Position numbers and translations under genes: made by a program
Shown here: positions 1 through 8,930 of the stretch, in pieces
How the letters are laid out: each line of letters opens with the position of its first letter
How positions within the stretch are numbered: the first letter of the stretch is position 1
The notes under the pieces: model-generated
The model's database searches: none
Told to the model about the DNA's origin: nothing
Seen by the model: only the letters and a program-made list of their open reading frames with translations
Origin: Vibrio owensii CAIM 1854 = LMG 25443
GTDB lineage: Bacteria > Pseudomonadota > Gammaproteobacteria > Enterobacterales > Vibrionaceae
DNA: 64,000 bases
Direction of reading: 5' to 3'
NCBI RefSeq assembly: GCF_000817815.1
Contig: NZ_JPRD01000048.1
Coordinates: 118,531 to 182,530 of the forward strand

Positions 1-243
1 GCCGCCACCAATGCCTGTCATGTCAGGCTCTACAACGGACATCACCATTTGCATCGCAACCATGGCATCGACCGCGTTGCCACCTTGCTTCAATACGGAA
101 TAGCCAGTACTGCTGACATAAGGGTTGGTTGCACTCACCATAAAATGTTCACCAGTATTATCTGGCGTAATTGGGAAAGGTTCTGGCTTTGCGGCATGGC
201 TCACCGCGGCAATCAAGCTCAAAGAAAAAGTAAGAATACGCAT
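1..243 (-). CDS. ggt: gamma-glutamyltransferase, N-terminal part only (gene runs off the window)
   Basis: The first 81 residues are visible. They begin with a signal peptide of about 17 residues ending in VSHA, followed by a segment like the start of the mature large subunit of periplasmic gamma-glutamyltranspeptidase (ATNPYVSSTGYSVLKQGGNA, then AVDAMVAMQ and EPDMTGIGGG). The family cleaves gamma-glutamyl bonds of glutathione and related peptides in the periplasm and matures by self-cleavage. The catalytic threonine lies outside the window, so integrity cannot be judged. The start is the ATG at 241-243, directly before the signal peptide. The family call rests on the AVDAM...GIGGG region and is fairly secure. 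Confidence 0.85.
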   Translation of the reverse strand, partial: MRILTFSLSLIAAVSHAAKPEPFPITPDNTGEHFMVSATNPYVSSTGYSVLKQGGNAVDAMVAMQMVMSVVEPDMTGIGGG

Positions 244-482
244 ACGTTCCGGATAGACTCCTGTATTTATAAGATGTCTAACGTTGACTCAATGCTTATT
301 GCGAAGTTCGTCAATATGGCGTTTTTTTACACAACACTGACTGGGGAACACCTATCAATAAGTACGCCGTATTGGAGTCATTTAAACGACAGGCATAAGG
401 TATATTTTGTTTCTTTGAACCCTGAGTTGGCATCACTAAAATGGATAAACGAACCGCTCTACAGATGTAAAAATCCAGAAGT
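244..482. other. intergenic region upstream of ggt
   Basis: About 240 bases between the ggt start and the terminator behind gspB. It must hold the ggt promoter, but I could not pick a convincing -35/-10 pair, operator or small gene. The open frames crossing it have no ribosome binding site and no protein-like composition. Confidence 0.4.
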
Positions 483-512
483 AAAAAAGCCAGCGGCAAA
501 AGCTCACTGGCT
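483..512 (-). terminator. rho-independent terminator of gspAB
   Basis: On the minus strand AGCCAG pairs with CTGGCT, extended by two further pairs, and is followed by a run of six T. It lies 39 bases beyond the gspB stop codon, so it ends the gspA-gspB transcript. Confidence 0.7.
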
Positions 513-550
513 AGATGTGATTTGGAAGAAAAAACCGCTTTAGTTGAAGC

Positions 551-1273
551 TTAGCCTTTCCATTCATAGAGAGCTGGGATACGGATTTTCTCTCCTTGGA
601 ATTCGACGATCACCGCTCGCGGTTGGATCTCTTTCAAAGTGATCTGCCCATCAACCACATCACCTTGATGGTACTCAACGTTATTGATCTTCACCCAACG
701 ACGATTCACGTCACTCGAGTACATGTGCGTTTGCAAGTTCATAGCCGGTAATCGTCCATGCCATTGCCGAGCGTCACGCTCAAGATCATCAGCCGATGAT
801 GCATTATCTGCAGATGGTTGATCGTTGTTTGCTAACGCGTTCTCTACCTTCAATGCTAAATCTGGAGATAAAGAAGACAAATCAAGATCGTCCAGTGATA
901 AGCCGAGATCATCATGGCTTTGCATTTTCGGACTGGTAGGCGCGGTTTTCTGAGGTACTTCTAACAAGTCTTGCTCACCCGGAACCGAATCATTATTGGC
1001 ATACCCTTTATCAACGAACGTCCCAAACTCTTGTGAGAGTTCGGCAGTCGGCCAATCTCGTTGCAACTGCGCCAGTTGTGGCTCCTCGGGGTAACTCAAG
1101 CTTTCGAACTTAGGCTTAACCACTGGTTTTACTGGCTCAACGATCGGCTGCGCTTTTTCAACCACAACAGGCTCTGGGGCATCTTGGGCAAAGAGATCCA
1201 AATACCACGCCGCGCCAACCGCCGTAATGCTCACTGGCAATAGAAAGAGTCCAACATGCTTCATGACTGACAT
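551..1273 (-). CDS. gspB: general secretion pathway protein B (GspB/ExeB)
   Basis: A 240-residue bitopic inner-membrane protein. It has a short cytoplasmic start, one membrane segment at about residues 8-25, a Pro/Val/Lys-rich periplasmic linker at about 30-60, an acidic low-complexity middle, and a C-terminal domain of about 60 residues (VKINNVEYHQGDVV onward) typical of GspB. With GspA it forms the complex that helps insert the GspD secretin into the peptidoglycan/outer membrane for type II secretion. Its ATG overlaps the gspA stop by one base, so the two are translationally coupled. A second ATG three codons in is possible. As in other vibrios, the pair lies away from the main type II cluster. 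Confidence 0.88.
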   Translation of the reverse strand: MSVMKHVGLFLLPVSITAVGAAWYLDLFAQDAPEPVVVEKAQPIVEPVKPVVKPKFESLSYPEEPQLAQLQRDWPTAELSQEFGTFVDKGYANNDSVPGEQDLLEVPQKTAPTSPKMQSHDDLGLSLDDLDLSSLSPDLALKVENALANNDQPSADNASSADDLERDARQWHGRLPAMNLQTHMYSSDVNRRWVKINNVEYHQGDVVDGQITLKEIQPRAVIVEFQGEKIRIPALYEWKG

Positions 1274-2898
1274 TATGCGTCCTCCTCATCAATTTGCTTT
1301 AGCTGTGGTGCATCCATTTGTACGCTCTGCTGCAATCGCTCCAGTGTACGTTGCCCTGCGATACCATCAACACCAATGCCTTGCCAACGTTGGAACAACT
1401 CCACACGCTCTTTTAGTGCGCCGTCATAGATATCAGAACCTAGCGGTTGCTCATTCACAGCCTGTGCCAAGAGTTGGTCAAGAACATCAATCGCTGGTCC
1501 TTCCATATCTAAGCGCAACGTATCCTTGAGCGGCGCTTGCCACAACTCAATGATGTTGCCTTGCCACAATGGTTTAAGCCAAGAAACGGGGAGCCGCAAA
1601 CGCTGACTGCCGTTGAGCACTTCGACCTTGTCATCACCAATGGCATACAAAACAACATAACCGACTTGGCCTTGATAGTTGAGCTCTAAGATAACCGGAC
1701 GATTTTGCTGCACCAACAACGGCCATGTCGCCATTTTACGCTCGCATCGTATGGTGGATTGAGGCTCTGATAAACATAAATTATCACGTACCGAAGCACG
1801 ATAACCCCAAAGCTTATACAGTTCATTCACCGCTAGATTCGATTGTTTTTGTTCTAGCAACATGTTGCGCTGCTCATTGGTCAATTGCTCATTAACCACA
1901 GGCGCAGCAATTTGAGGGACTGTCGCTTGAACGACTTGAACAGGCGCAGTGCTTACCGTCGACTTTAAAGGCATTTGCTGCATCACAGCCCAACCAATAC
2001 CGACAGCAGCGCAAACACCGATGGCAGCCGAGCCCCATGTCGGCCACTCAAAACTGCGGCGAATGGGTTTGTCTTGCTGATAAATCTCCGCTTGGAACTG
2101 CATTACCTCTTCACACGCTTGATGAACAGTTTGCTTATCCACGACCACATTGCCTTTGTAATAGCTCATGTTCAGGGATTTATCGCAAATCAAGTTAATC
2201 AGACGCGGAATACCGTGACTGTATTTAGCAATCAATTTGGTAGAACTGCGGTCAAACAGCTGTTTATCACCACCAGCGGTGTGCAAACGGAACGTGATGT
2301 AATCTGCGGTTTCTTTCTCATCAAGTGGCAGCAAGTGATAACGGCCAGTAATGCGCTGAGCAAGTTGACGCAGTTGCGTAGTTTGCAACAAGCGCTGTAA
2401 TTCAGGCTGCCCCACCAAAAGCACTTTAAGCAGCTTACGTGTATCCGTTTCTAAGTTGGTTAACAGGCGTAATTGCTCAAGCACATCGGCAGCCAAGTGC
2501 TGAGCCTCATCGATAACCAATAAGGTTGTCCAACCTGACTTGTGATTATTCAACAAGTACTCATGAATCACTTGGTTAAGCTGCTTTAATGTCGCATCTT
2601 GCGGATAGGTGACTTTGAATTCATCACAAACGGCTTCGAGTAAATCTCGACTTGAGAACGTTGGATTGAGGATCAACCCCGCTTTGGTGTTCTCGTCTAA
2701 GTTTGCCAACATGGCTTTTGCGACCGTGGTTTTACCTGTCCCTACCTCGCCCGTCAGCATGGCAAAACCACCACCATCGCCTAACCCCGCCTGAAGATGC
2801 GTAATCGCCTCTTTATGACGTTGGCTCAGATACAGATAACGCGAGTTTGGAACAATCGAAAATGGCAGTTCAACAAACCCGAAAAAGTCCTTATACAT
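1273..2898 (-). CDS. gspA: general secretion pathway ATPase GspA (ExeA)
   Basis: 541 residues. The N-terminal AAA-type ATPase has Walker A GEVGTGKT at residues 50-57 and Walker B LLVIDEAQ near 130. One membrane segment lies at about 288-307 (AAIGVCAAVGIGW), followed by a periplasmic region with a peptidoglycan-binding domain near the C terminus (FQRWQGIGVDGIAGQRTLERL). GspA with GspB uses ATP and peptidoglycan binding to promote assembly of the type II secretion secretin. The start MYKDFFGF is the usual family start. It is the first gene of a two-gene operon with gspB. Confidence 0.92.
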   Translation of the reverse strand: MYKDFFGFVELPFSIVPNSRYLYLSQRHKEAITHLQAGLGDGGGFAMLTGEVGTGKTTVAKAMLANLDENTKAGLILNPTFSSRDLLEAVCDEFKVTYPQDATLKQLNQVIHEYLLNNHKSGWTTLLVIDEAQHLAADVLEQLRLLTNLETDTRKLLKVLLVGQPELQRLLQTTQLRQLAQRITGRYHLLPLDEKETADYITFRLHTAGGDKQLFDRSSTKLIAKYSHGIPRLINLICDKSLNMSYYKGNVVVDKQTVHQACEEVMQFQAEIYQQDKPIRRSFEWPTWGSAAIGVCAAVGIGWAVMQQMPLKSTVSTAPVQVVQATVPQIAAPVVNEQLTNEQRNMLLEQKQSNLAVNELYKLWGYRASVRDNLCLSEPQSTIRCERKMATWPLLVQQNRPVILELNYQGQVGYVVLYAIGDDKVEVLNGSQRLRLPVSWLKPLWQGNIIELWQAPLKDTLRLDMEGPAIDVLDQLLAQAVNEQPLGSDIYDGALKERVELFQRWQGIGVDGIAGQRTLERLQQSVQMDAPQLKQIDEEDA

Positions 2899-3046
2899 TA
2901 GGATCTCCAGCTAAAACCCACCCGCAATCAAATCGGGATATTCCTTATTAGACTTAAACAAAGCGCTAAGTTCTTTTAGATGTGAAGAAAAGTACCATTG
3001 CTTGCTACAATGTCCAACGTCATATCCATAAATTAAGAGGTAATGC

Positions 3047-4267
3047 GTGCAAGTTTATTTAGTTGGTGGTGCAGTTCGAGATCATTTGCTCGGAATCGAC
3101 AGTTATGACAAAGATTGGGTGGTCGTCGGCTCGACACCAGAAATGATGCAAAGCCAAGGCTACACGGCTGTCGGGAAAGACTTTCCTGTATTTCTTCACC
3201 CCAAGACTAAAGAAGAGCACGCCCTTGCACGAACCGAAAGAAAATCTGGGGCGGGTTACACTGGCTTTGAATGTTTCTTTGATCAAAGCGTCACGCTTGA
3301 AGAAGACCTAATTCGCCGCGACCTCACTATCAACGCCATGGCGATGGATGAAGATGGCAACTTGTATGACCCATACGGCGGCCAAAGAGATACCGATGCA
3401 AAAGTACTTCGTCATGTCTCGCAGGCTTTTGTTGAAGACCCTTTGCGTGTTTTACGTGTTGCTCGCTTCGCGGCTAAGTTAGCGCACTTGGGTTTTAGTG
3501 TCGCAGAGGAAACCATGCTGCTGATGCGCGATATGGCCGAATCCGGCGAGCTAAGTACGCTAACGCCAGAACGTGTTTGGCAGGAATGGCACAAGTCGCT
3601 TTCTACCTCCCGCCCTGACGTGTTTTTATCCGTTTTAAGAGATTGCGGTGCATTAGCCGTTGTCTTGCCAGAAATTGACGCGCTATTTGGTGTACCTCAA
3701 CCAGAAAAATGGCATCCGGAAATCGACACGGGCATTCACACCTTAATGGTGGCACAGCAGGCAGCGAAGCTAAGTGATTCACTACCCGTTCGATTTGCTG
3801 CGCAAGTACATGATTTAGGCAAAGGCATCACGCCAGAAAGCGAATGGCCAAGTCATAAAATGCATTGTCATACAGGATTAAAACTGATTAAAAAGCTGTG
3901 CGACCGTGTACGCGTACCTAATGAGTTTCGTGACTTAGCCCTAATGGTGTGCGAGCAGCACTCTAACATCCATCGAGCAGTTGAACTTAAGCCTCAAACT
4001 ATCATCAAAATCCTAAACAAGTTTGATGTGTGGCGTAAATCAGAACGTTTACAAGATATTTTAATCTGTTGCCAAGCCGATCATGCTGGTCGAAAGGGGC
4101 TAGAAGACCAACCTTACCCGCAAGCAGAGCTGTTTATGCAAGCTTACCAAGCGGCGGCATCTGTCGATGTACAAGCGATCATTAAAGACGGCTTCAAAGG
4201 CCCAGCAATTCGTGATGAACAAGAGAAGCGTCGCGTTGAAGCAGTCAGAGTTACGCTAGGAAAATAA
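3047..4267 (+). CDS. cca: multifunctional CCA tRNA nucleotidyltransferase
   Basis: 406 residues, close to the E. coli enzyme (412). It adds or repairs the 3' CCA of tRNAs. The class II polymerase signature GGAVRD is at residues 7-12, with the metal-binding DxD at D21/D23. A C-terminal HD domain contains VHDLGKG, which in the gammaproteobacterial multifunctional type gives 2',3'-phosphodiesterase and phosphatase activity. The start is GTG at 3047, placed by the AAGAGG ribosome site 8 bases upstream and because the ATG at 3043 is in another frame. It is transcribed away from gspA and ends before a strong terminator. Confidence 0.95.
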   Translation: MQVYLVGGAVRDHLLGIDSYDKDWVVVGSTPEMMQSQGYTAVGKDFPVFLHPKTKEEHALARTERKSGAGYTGFECFFDQSVTLEEDLIRRDLTINAMAMDEDGNLYDPYGGQRDTDAKVLRHVSQAFVEDPLRVLRVARFAAKLAHLGFSVAEETMLLMRDMAESGELSTLTPERVWQEWHKSLSTSRPDVFLSVLRDCGALAVVLPEIDALFGVPQPEKWHPEIDTGIHTLMVAQQAAKLSDSLPVRFAAQVHDLGKGITPESEWPSHKMHCHTGLKLIKKLCDRVRVPNEFRDLALMVCEQHSNIHRAVELKPQTIIKILNKFDVWRKSERLQDILICCQADHAGRKGLEDQPYPQAELFMQAYQAAASVDVQAIIKDGFKGPAIRDEQEKRRVEAVRVTLGK

Positions 4268-4293
4268 ACCGATAAGTACATAACAGACAAACA

Positions 4294-4323
4294 AAAACGC
4301 CCGCTGTAGAAAGTGGGCGTTTT
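4294..4323. terminator. bidirectional terminator between cca and uppP
   Basis: AAAACGCCC pairs with GGGCGTTTT around a short loop, giving an A-run and a T-run on both sides. It sits between the convergent cca (+) and uppP (-) genes and can serve both. Confidence 0.85.
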
Positions 4324-4337
4324 CATTCGGATTGAGT

Positions 4338-5141
4338 TTAAGCAGTCAGCAAGAAAGCAAACAAGCCAAAACCTAGAATCAGACGATAGATAACGAATGG
4401 TGTCATGCCTATGCGTGAAATCATCTTCAAGAAGAAGTGAATACAGATGTACGCACTGATAAACGAAGTCACAATGCCCGTTAATAGGAAGCCAACGTGT
4501 ACTGGTTCACCGCTTGTCACCAACTTCATACCTAGGTAACCACCCGCCAAAGTAATGATTGGGATAGACATTAGGAATGAGAAACGTGCCGCCGCTTCAC
4601 GAGTAAAGCCAAGGTAAAGTGCCGCCGTGATTGTCGCACCAGAGCGTGAAGTACCAGGAATCATAGCGAGTGCTTGAGCGATACCGATAAACAGAGCCTT
4701 CTTCCAGCCCGTTTGGTATTCATCAGCCACTAGCTCTGCATTTTTATCTACCCACCAAAGCAGCAAGCCGAAGATGATAGTCGTGGTTGCAATCACGTAG
4801 GCACTACGTAGGTAAACCTCAATGATGTCTTTCATCAACAAGCCAAACACACAGGCTGGAATCGTTGCAATGACGATCATCCATGCCAGTTTAGCCTCTT
4901 TGCTGCGATCACCTTTAAAGATCGAAGCAAACAGCGCTTGGAAAAGCGTGATCACTTCTTGACGGAAGTAGATCACCACCGCCATCAATGTACCAACGTG
5001 AACGGCAACATCAAAGGCCAAACCTTGGTCTTCCCAACCAAGAATGGCAGAAGGCAGGATCAAGTGCGCAGAGCTGGAAATTGGTAAAAACTCTGTCAGA
5101 CCCTGAATCAGAGCCAAAATAAAGGCTTCAAAGTAACTCAT
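4338..5141 (-). CDS. uppP: undecaprenyl-diphosphatase UppP (BacA)
   Basis: 267 residues, full family length, almost entirely hydrophobic helices. It carries the two family signatures: FLPISSSAHL near the N terminus (residues about 18-27) and PGTSRSG near residue 161. The enzyme dephosphorylates undecaprenyl diphosphate at the membrane to recycle the lipid carrier for peptidoglycan and surface polysaccharides, and its overproduction gives bacitracin resistance. It lies 14 bases downstream of folK on the same strand, so folB-folK-uppP probably form one transcript. Confidence 0.95.
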   Translation of the reverse strand: MSYFEAFILALIQGLTEFLPISSSAHLILPSAILGWEDQGLAFDVAVHVGTLMAVVIYFRQEVITLFQALFASIFKGDRSKEAKLAWMIVIATIPACVFGLLMKDIIEVYLRSAYVIATTTIIFGLLLWWVDKNAELVADEYQTGWKKALFIGIAQALAMIPGTSRSGATITAALYLGFTREAAARFSFLMSIPIITLAGGYLGMKLVTSGEPVHVGFLLTGIVTSFISAYICIHFFLKMISRIGMTPFVIYRLILGFGLFAFLLTA

Positions 5142-5155
5142 GTAAACAACTCAGA

Positions 5156-5638
5156 TTAAAGTGAAAAAGAAACTGGTTTGAGTGAATCGACAGGCTGCAT
5201 CACCTGCCAAATATCTGCGATTGTTCTTCCATCGCCGGGGATCACCAATTGAGGTTCGAGATCATACAGGGGCTTTGTTACAAAAGGATATTTGTAGATA
5301 TCACTGCGAGGTAGCTCAGGTTTTTGCTGCGAAATACACTCACCAAACAAGACTATATCGAGATCTAAAGTTCGATCCTGATACTTCTGTGCGTTTTCTT
5401 CACGCCCCCACTGAAATTCAATCTCGCGTAAGCGGTGACTCAACTCTTCGAGTGATAACTCCGTGGAAAAACTAATCACGAAGTTGTAGAAGTTTTGACT
5501 GCTAAAGCCGATTGGCTCGCATTCGTATATCGGCGAAACTCTCAGATCACATCCCAGCTTTTGCAGCTCTTGATAAGCCACAAGTGCGTGATGTTCTCGG
5601 TCAATATTGGTCCCTACACCGATATACGTTTTGATCAT
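5156..5638 (-). CDS. folK: HPPK (2-amino-4-hydroxy-6-hydroxymethyldihydropteridine diphosphokinase)
   Basis: 160 residues, normal HPPK length. Signatures seen are YIGVGTNIDRE at the start and RTLDLDIVLFG, the family pattern that supplies the metal-binding aspartates. It transfers pyrophosphate from ATP to the pterin in folate synthesis. Its ATG overlaps the end of folB by four bases, linking two folate steps in one operon; a third folate gene, folA, lies in this window at 57.5 kb. A second folK paralogue beside panBC is common in vibrios, so this may be the folB-linked copy. Confidence 0.9.
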   Translation of the reverse strand: MIKTYIGVGTNIDREHHALVAYQELQKLGCDLRVSPIYECEPIGFSSQNFYNFVISFSTELSLEELSHRLREIEFQWGREENAQKYQDRTLDLDIVLFGECISQQKPELPRSDIYKYPFVTKPLYDLEPQLVIPGDGRTIADIWQVMQPVDSLKPVSFSL

Positions 5639-5994
5639 GCCTGACCTCGCTCAATCACAACGCCAACAGCGCGTGCTTGAGGAACAGCACCAGGTTTCGC
5701 TAAACGGATCTTCACCCAAGGAACAGAGAAACGTTGCATGATAAGCTCTGCGACTTCTTCTGCCACGCGCTCAACCAACAAGAAGCGACCATTTTCGATG
5801 TGATTTAATACCGCTTCGCTCACTTGTGAGTAATCCAACGCATCTTGAACATCATCACTCTTGCCCGCCGGCTTGTTATCGTGCGCCATTTCGATGTCCA
5901 GAACCAGCTTCTGCTTGATTTGCTGTTCCCAATCGTAAACGCCGATGGTGGTGATCACTTCTAACTGTTCAATAAAAACTTTATCCAGAGCCAT
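5635..5994 (-). CDS. folB: dihydroneopterin aldolase
   Basis: 119 residues. Typical FolB features are EVITTIGVYDWEQ near the N terminus (the conserved catalytic and pterin-binding region) and VKIRLAKPGAVPQARAVGV near the C terminus. It converts 7,8-dihydroneopterin to 6-hydroxymethyl-dihydropterin, the substrate of the FolK encoded next. The start is supported by the MALDKVFIEQLEV alignment and by AAGGAC 7 bases upstream. It is first in folB-folK-uppP, and its promoter must lie in the 5995-6260 region shared with plsY. Confidence 0.92.
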   Translation of the reverse strand: MALDKVFIEQLEVITTIGVYDWEQQIKQKLVLDIEMAHDNKPAGKSDDVQDALDYSQVSEAVLNHIENGRFLLVERVAEEVAELIMQRFSVPWVKIRLAKPGAVPQARAVGVVIERGQA

Positions 5995-6054
5995 CTTATG
6001 TCCTTCTATTACAGAGGTCGGATACCCGATTTGGGCATTTTGATCGTACTATTC

Positions 6055-6120
6055 TATACCCAAGCAACCTGCTACGGCCTTTAACCACGTCAATTGGTGG
6101 CAAAAAGTCGCTTGGGTATA
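6055..6120. repeat. palindromic intergenic repeat, copy 1 (TATACCCAAGC family)
   Basis: TATACCCAAGC at 6055-6065 and its exact reverse complement at 6110-6120 bound a 66-base unit with further partial symmetry inside. A second, shorter unit with the same ends lies at 22077-22121. It sits between the divergent folB and plsY genes. It resembles the small dispersed intergenic palindromes of Vibrio genomes; the family assignment is from memory. Confidence 0.7.
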
Positions 6121-6260
6121 AACTGCGAAGACTCTTTATATACAAGAAATCCCATAATGCAAGCTCTATCGCAGAGAGTATTTTTGCTCAAAGCCGAATC
6201 GCGGTATGATAGCAATTACTCAGGAACTGAGCATTAAATTCCAATCCATCAAGGACTTCT

Positions 6261-6872
6261 ATGGACGCACTGGCACTAATAATGACAATGGCCGCCTATT
6301 TGCTGGGTTCGATCTCCAGTGCGGTTCTAATTTGTCGTTTGCTGAGACTGCCAGATCCACGCAAAGTTGGCTCGAATAACCCAGGCGCCACCAACGTATT
6401 ACGTATTGGTGGTAAAGGGGCAGCGATTGCCGTATTGCTTTGCGATATGCTCAAAGGCACCATTCCAGTGTGGGGTGGCTACTTCCTTGGTATCGACCCA
6501 ATCATCCTTGGTGTTATCGCCATCGCGGCCTGTCTTGGCCATATGTATCCGATCTTCTTTCACTTTAAAGGTGGCAAAGGCGTTGCAACGGCACTAGGCG
6601 CAATTGCACCTATTGGTTTGGATTTAACTGGGCTGGTGATGCTCACTTGGCTCTCTGTGGCGGCTTTATTCCGTTACTCTTCCTTGGCCGCATTGGTGAC
6701 GGTTCTGGTTACTCCTTTTTATACTTGGATGTTCAAACCCCAGTACACTCTGCCTGTGGCCATGTTGTGTTGTTTAATCGTATTTAAGCACCATCAAAAC
6801 ATCCGCCGCTTACTGTCTGGTGAAGAGCCCAAGATTGGCGAGAAGAAACTGATAGAAAAAAACTCGGCTTAA
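6261..6872 (+). CDS. plsY: glycerol-3-phosphate acyltransferase PlsY
   Basis: 203 residues with five or more membrane segments. The three PlsY active-site motifs are present: GSISSAVLICRL near the N terminus, GSNNPGATNVLR (residues about 37-48), and GHMYPIFFHFKGGKGVAT (about 94-111). It transfers the acyl group of acyl-phosphate to glycerol-3-phosphate, the first step of phospholipid synthesis. The ATG at 6261 follows an AAGGA ribosome site. It is divergent from folB, and the terminator stem begins within its last codons. Confidence 0.94.
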   Translation: MDALALIMTMAAYLLGSISSAVLICRLLRLPDPRKVGSNNPGATNVLRIGGKGAAIAVLLCDMLKGTIPVWGGYFLGIDPIILGVIAIAACLGHMYPIFFHFKGGKGVATALGAIAPIGLDLTGLVMLTWLSVAALFRYSSLAALVTVLVTPFYTWMFKPQYTLPVAMLCCLIVFKHHQNIRRLLSGEEPKIGEKKLIEKNSA

Positions 6873-6887
6873 TGCCGAGTTTTTTGT
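6857..6887 (+). terminator. terminator of plsY overlapping its stop codon
   Basis: AACTCGGC (6861-6868) pairs with GCCGAGTT (6874-6881), followed by a T-run and preceded by an A-run. The left arm contains the final codons of plsY and the loop contains the stop codon. The A-run also lets it work for the convergent hydrolase gene. Confidence 0.85.
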
Positions 6888-6911
6888 ATTTGAATCATGC
6901 TGTTCAAGATT

Positions 6912-7739
6912 TTATGCATGTACTTTGTTGAGGAAATTCAACAGCATTTGGTTAACGAACTCTGGCTGTTCTAAAGAGCTGATATGTCCCGCTTCAGGAA
7001 TCTCCACTAACTCGCTGCCCGTAATGCAATCATTCATTAAGTAAGATTCAAACACTGGACGTGGCTTATCCTCACGACCAACCGCAATCAACGTTGGCAG
7101 TGCGAACATCTCAGAATCTTCAATCACATCACGACGGCCAAACACCATACGTCCAATACGAGCGACTTCGACGGCACGCTCACCTTGCAGAGCTTCCAGA
7201 CTTTGTTTGAATGAAGCGACTAACTCAGGATTCACTTGCTCAGCATTATTGGCAAAAAATAGCGGAGTGACTGCCTCAATAATTGGCGCTGGCACGGCTT
7301 GCACTTGGCTAATCGTATCTAACATCACAAAGTACTTCTTGTGCGTCACTTCAGGCTCAAGCCCAATGAAGGTATCCATCAACACTAATGACTTCACACG
7401 CTGTGGCGCTTGAGAAGTCAGCTCTGCTCCCCACATGCCGCCAACAGACAAACCAACAATAGAGAACTGTTCGATCTCCAAATGATCCATCAATGCCAGC
7501 ATGTGCTGAGCGTAATCCACCAAAGAACGGGTTGAAGCTGGCGCAGCATCTGACTTACCATGCCCCCAAAGGTCTGGCACAATACAACGGTACGATTGGC
7601 TCAACACTTCAATTTGTGGAGCCCACATTTGGCAATCCCAAAGGTAGCTGTGACCAAACAGAAGTACAGGACCTTCGCCCTTATCTAAGTAAGCAAGTTC
7701 TTGGCCTTCAATTTCAAACTTATTCATTGTTATATCCAT
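6912..7739 (-). CDS. alpha/beta hydrolase of unknown substrate
   Basis: 275 residues with an alpha/beta-hydrolase fold: the oxyanion-hole segment LFGHSYLWD near residues 28-36, nucleophile elbow GLSVGGMWG near residue 95-103 with the catalytic serine, and a late GHISSLEQPE segment with the probable catalytic histidine. No signal peptide is seen, so it is probably cytoplasmic. It resembles 3-oxoadipate enol-lactonase-like hydrolases, but there is no pathway context nearby, so the substrate is unknown. An internal ATG four codons in (MNKFEIEG) is an alternative start. Confidence 0.85.
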   Translation of the reverse strand: MDITMNKFEIEGQELAYLDKGEGPVLLFGHSYLWDCQMWAPQIEVLSQSYRCIVPDLWGHGKSDAAPASTRSLVDYAQHMLALMDHLEIEQFSIVGLSVGGMWGAELTSQAPQRVKSLVLMDTFIGLEPEVTHKKYFVMLDTISQVQAVPAPIIEAVTPLFFANNAEQVNPELVASFKQSLEALQGERAVEVARIGRMVFGRRDVIEDSEMFALPTLIAVGREDKPRPVFESYLMNDCITGSELVEIPEAGHISSLEQPEFVNQMLLNFLNKVHA

Positions 7740-7840
7740 TTCTTATTCTTGCGCATCATCCTATCACCAAAACAATATAGAACTGCTCGCATCAGTCAGA
7801 CTTTCACATTAATTACACGAAGCCTTTCAATTCGTTAGCT

Positions 7841-7875
7841 AAAAATAAAGGCCTCTGATGAGCAGAGACCTTTAT
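7841..7875 (-). terminator. terminator of tsaD
   Basis: AATAAAGG...CTCTG pairs with CAGAG...CCTTTATT; on the minus strand it is followed by TTTTT. It lies about 40 bases beyond the tsaD stop. Confidence 0.8.
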
Positions 7876-7913
7876 TGTCGTGAATCTATTTCAAACCTTC
7901 AGCAGAGGTTTGC

Positions 7914-8930
7914 TTACGCGATTGGCGTCAGTTGGTCGATTGGCCAACGTGGTCGCGCTTCCACGGCCATGTCTGACACTTCGCCATTCTTCAGGCGCTG
8001 CATACCAGCGTAAGCGATCATCGCACCGTTGTCGGTACAGAATTCCGTGCGTGGGTAGTAAACTTCACCACCTACTTTCTTCGCCAGCTTCTCAAGCTCA
8101 GCACGCAAACGACGGTTAGCACTTACGCCGCCAGCAATAACTATGCGCTTCATGCCTGTTTGCTCTAGTGCACGCTTACATTTGATTGCGAGTGTTGCAC
8201 ACACGGCCTCTTCGAATGCTAAAGCGATGTCCGCGCGTGTTTGCTCGTCATCACCGTTTGCCGCAATAGTGTTAGCAGTAAAAGTCTTTAGACCAGAGAA
8301 GCTCATGTCCAAACCCGGCACGTTGGTCATTGGACGTGGGAACTTAAAGCGACCCGGTGTGCCTTTTTCTGCCAGTTTAGACAGCAGTGGACCACCTGGG
8401 TAATCCAAGCCCATTAGCTTGGCGGTTTTATCGAACGCTTCACCCGCTGCGTCATCAATCGATTCGCCTAGGATTTTGTACTCGCCGATGCCTTTCACTT
8501 CCACCATCATTGAGTGGCCACCTGATACCAATACCGCCACAAACGGGAACGGTGGTGGGTTATCTTCTAACATAGGCGCAAGAAGGTGACCTTCCATATG
8601 GTGAACAGGTACCGCAGGCACGCCCCAAGCGTAAGCGATACTGCGACCAATCGTTGCACCAACAAGCAAAGCACCAACAAGACCAGGGCCTGCCGTGTAC
8701 GCCACACCATCGATGTCTTTTGGGGTTAGGTTTGCTTCTTTTAGCGCTTCTTTAATAAGAGGAATGGTTTTCTTAACGTGGTCACGTGAAGCCAACTCAG
8801 GCACCACGCCACCGTAATCCGCGTGAAGTTTTACTTGGCTGTAAAGCTGGTGTGATAGCAGACCTTTTTCATCGTCGTAAATCGCGATGCCAGTCTCGTC
8901 ACATGAGGTTTCAATACCGATAATGCGCAT
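7914..8930 (-). CDS. tsaD: tRNA N6-adenosine threonylcarbamoyltransferase TsaD
   Basis: 338 residues from MRIIGIETSCDETG, the universal start of this family. The open frame extends 56 codons further upstream, but that part has no family similarity and runs into the promoter region shared with rpsU. ASKHA ATPase fold with the metal-binding HHMEGH motif near residue 110 and SGGHSMM near 135. TsaD, with TsaB/TsaE/TsaC, makes the t6A modification at position 37 of ANN-decoding tRNAs. It is divergent from rpsU, the usual enterobacterial and Vibrio arrangement. Confidence 0.95.
   Translation of the reverse strand: MRIIGIETSCDETGIAIYDDEKGLLSHQLYSQVKLHADYGGVVPELASRDHVKKTIPLIKEALKEANLTPKDIDGVAYTAGPGLVGALLVGATIGRSIAYAWGVPAVPVHHMEGHLLAPMLEDNPPPFPFVAVLVSGGHSMMVEVKGIGEYKILGESIDDAAGEAFDKTAKLMGLDYPGGPLLSKLAEKGTPGRFKFPRPMTNVPGLDMSFSGLKTFTANTIAANGDDEQTRADIALAFEEAVCATLAIKCKRALEQTGMKRIVIAGGVSANRRLRAELEKLAKKVGGEVYYPRTEFCTDNGAMIAYAGMQRLKNGEVSDMAVEARPRWPIDQLTPIA

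Noticed and set aside
49..543. 164-codon plus-strand frame over the ggt start
   Set aside because: It runs antisense to a recognisable gamma-glutamyltransferase N terminus with signal peptide and continues through intergenic DNA; the composition is not protein-like.
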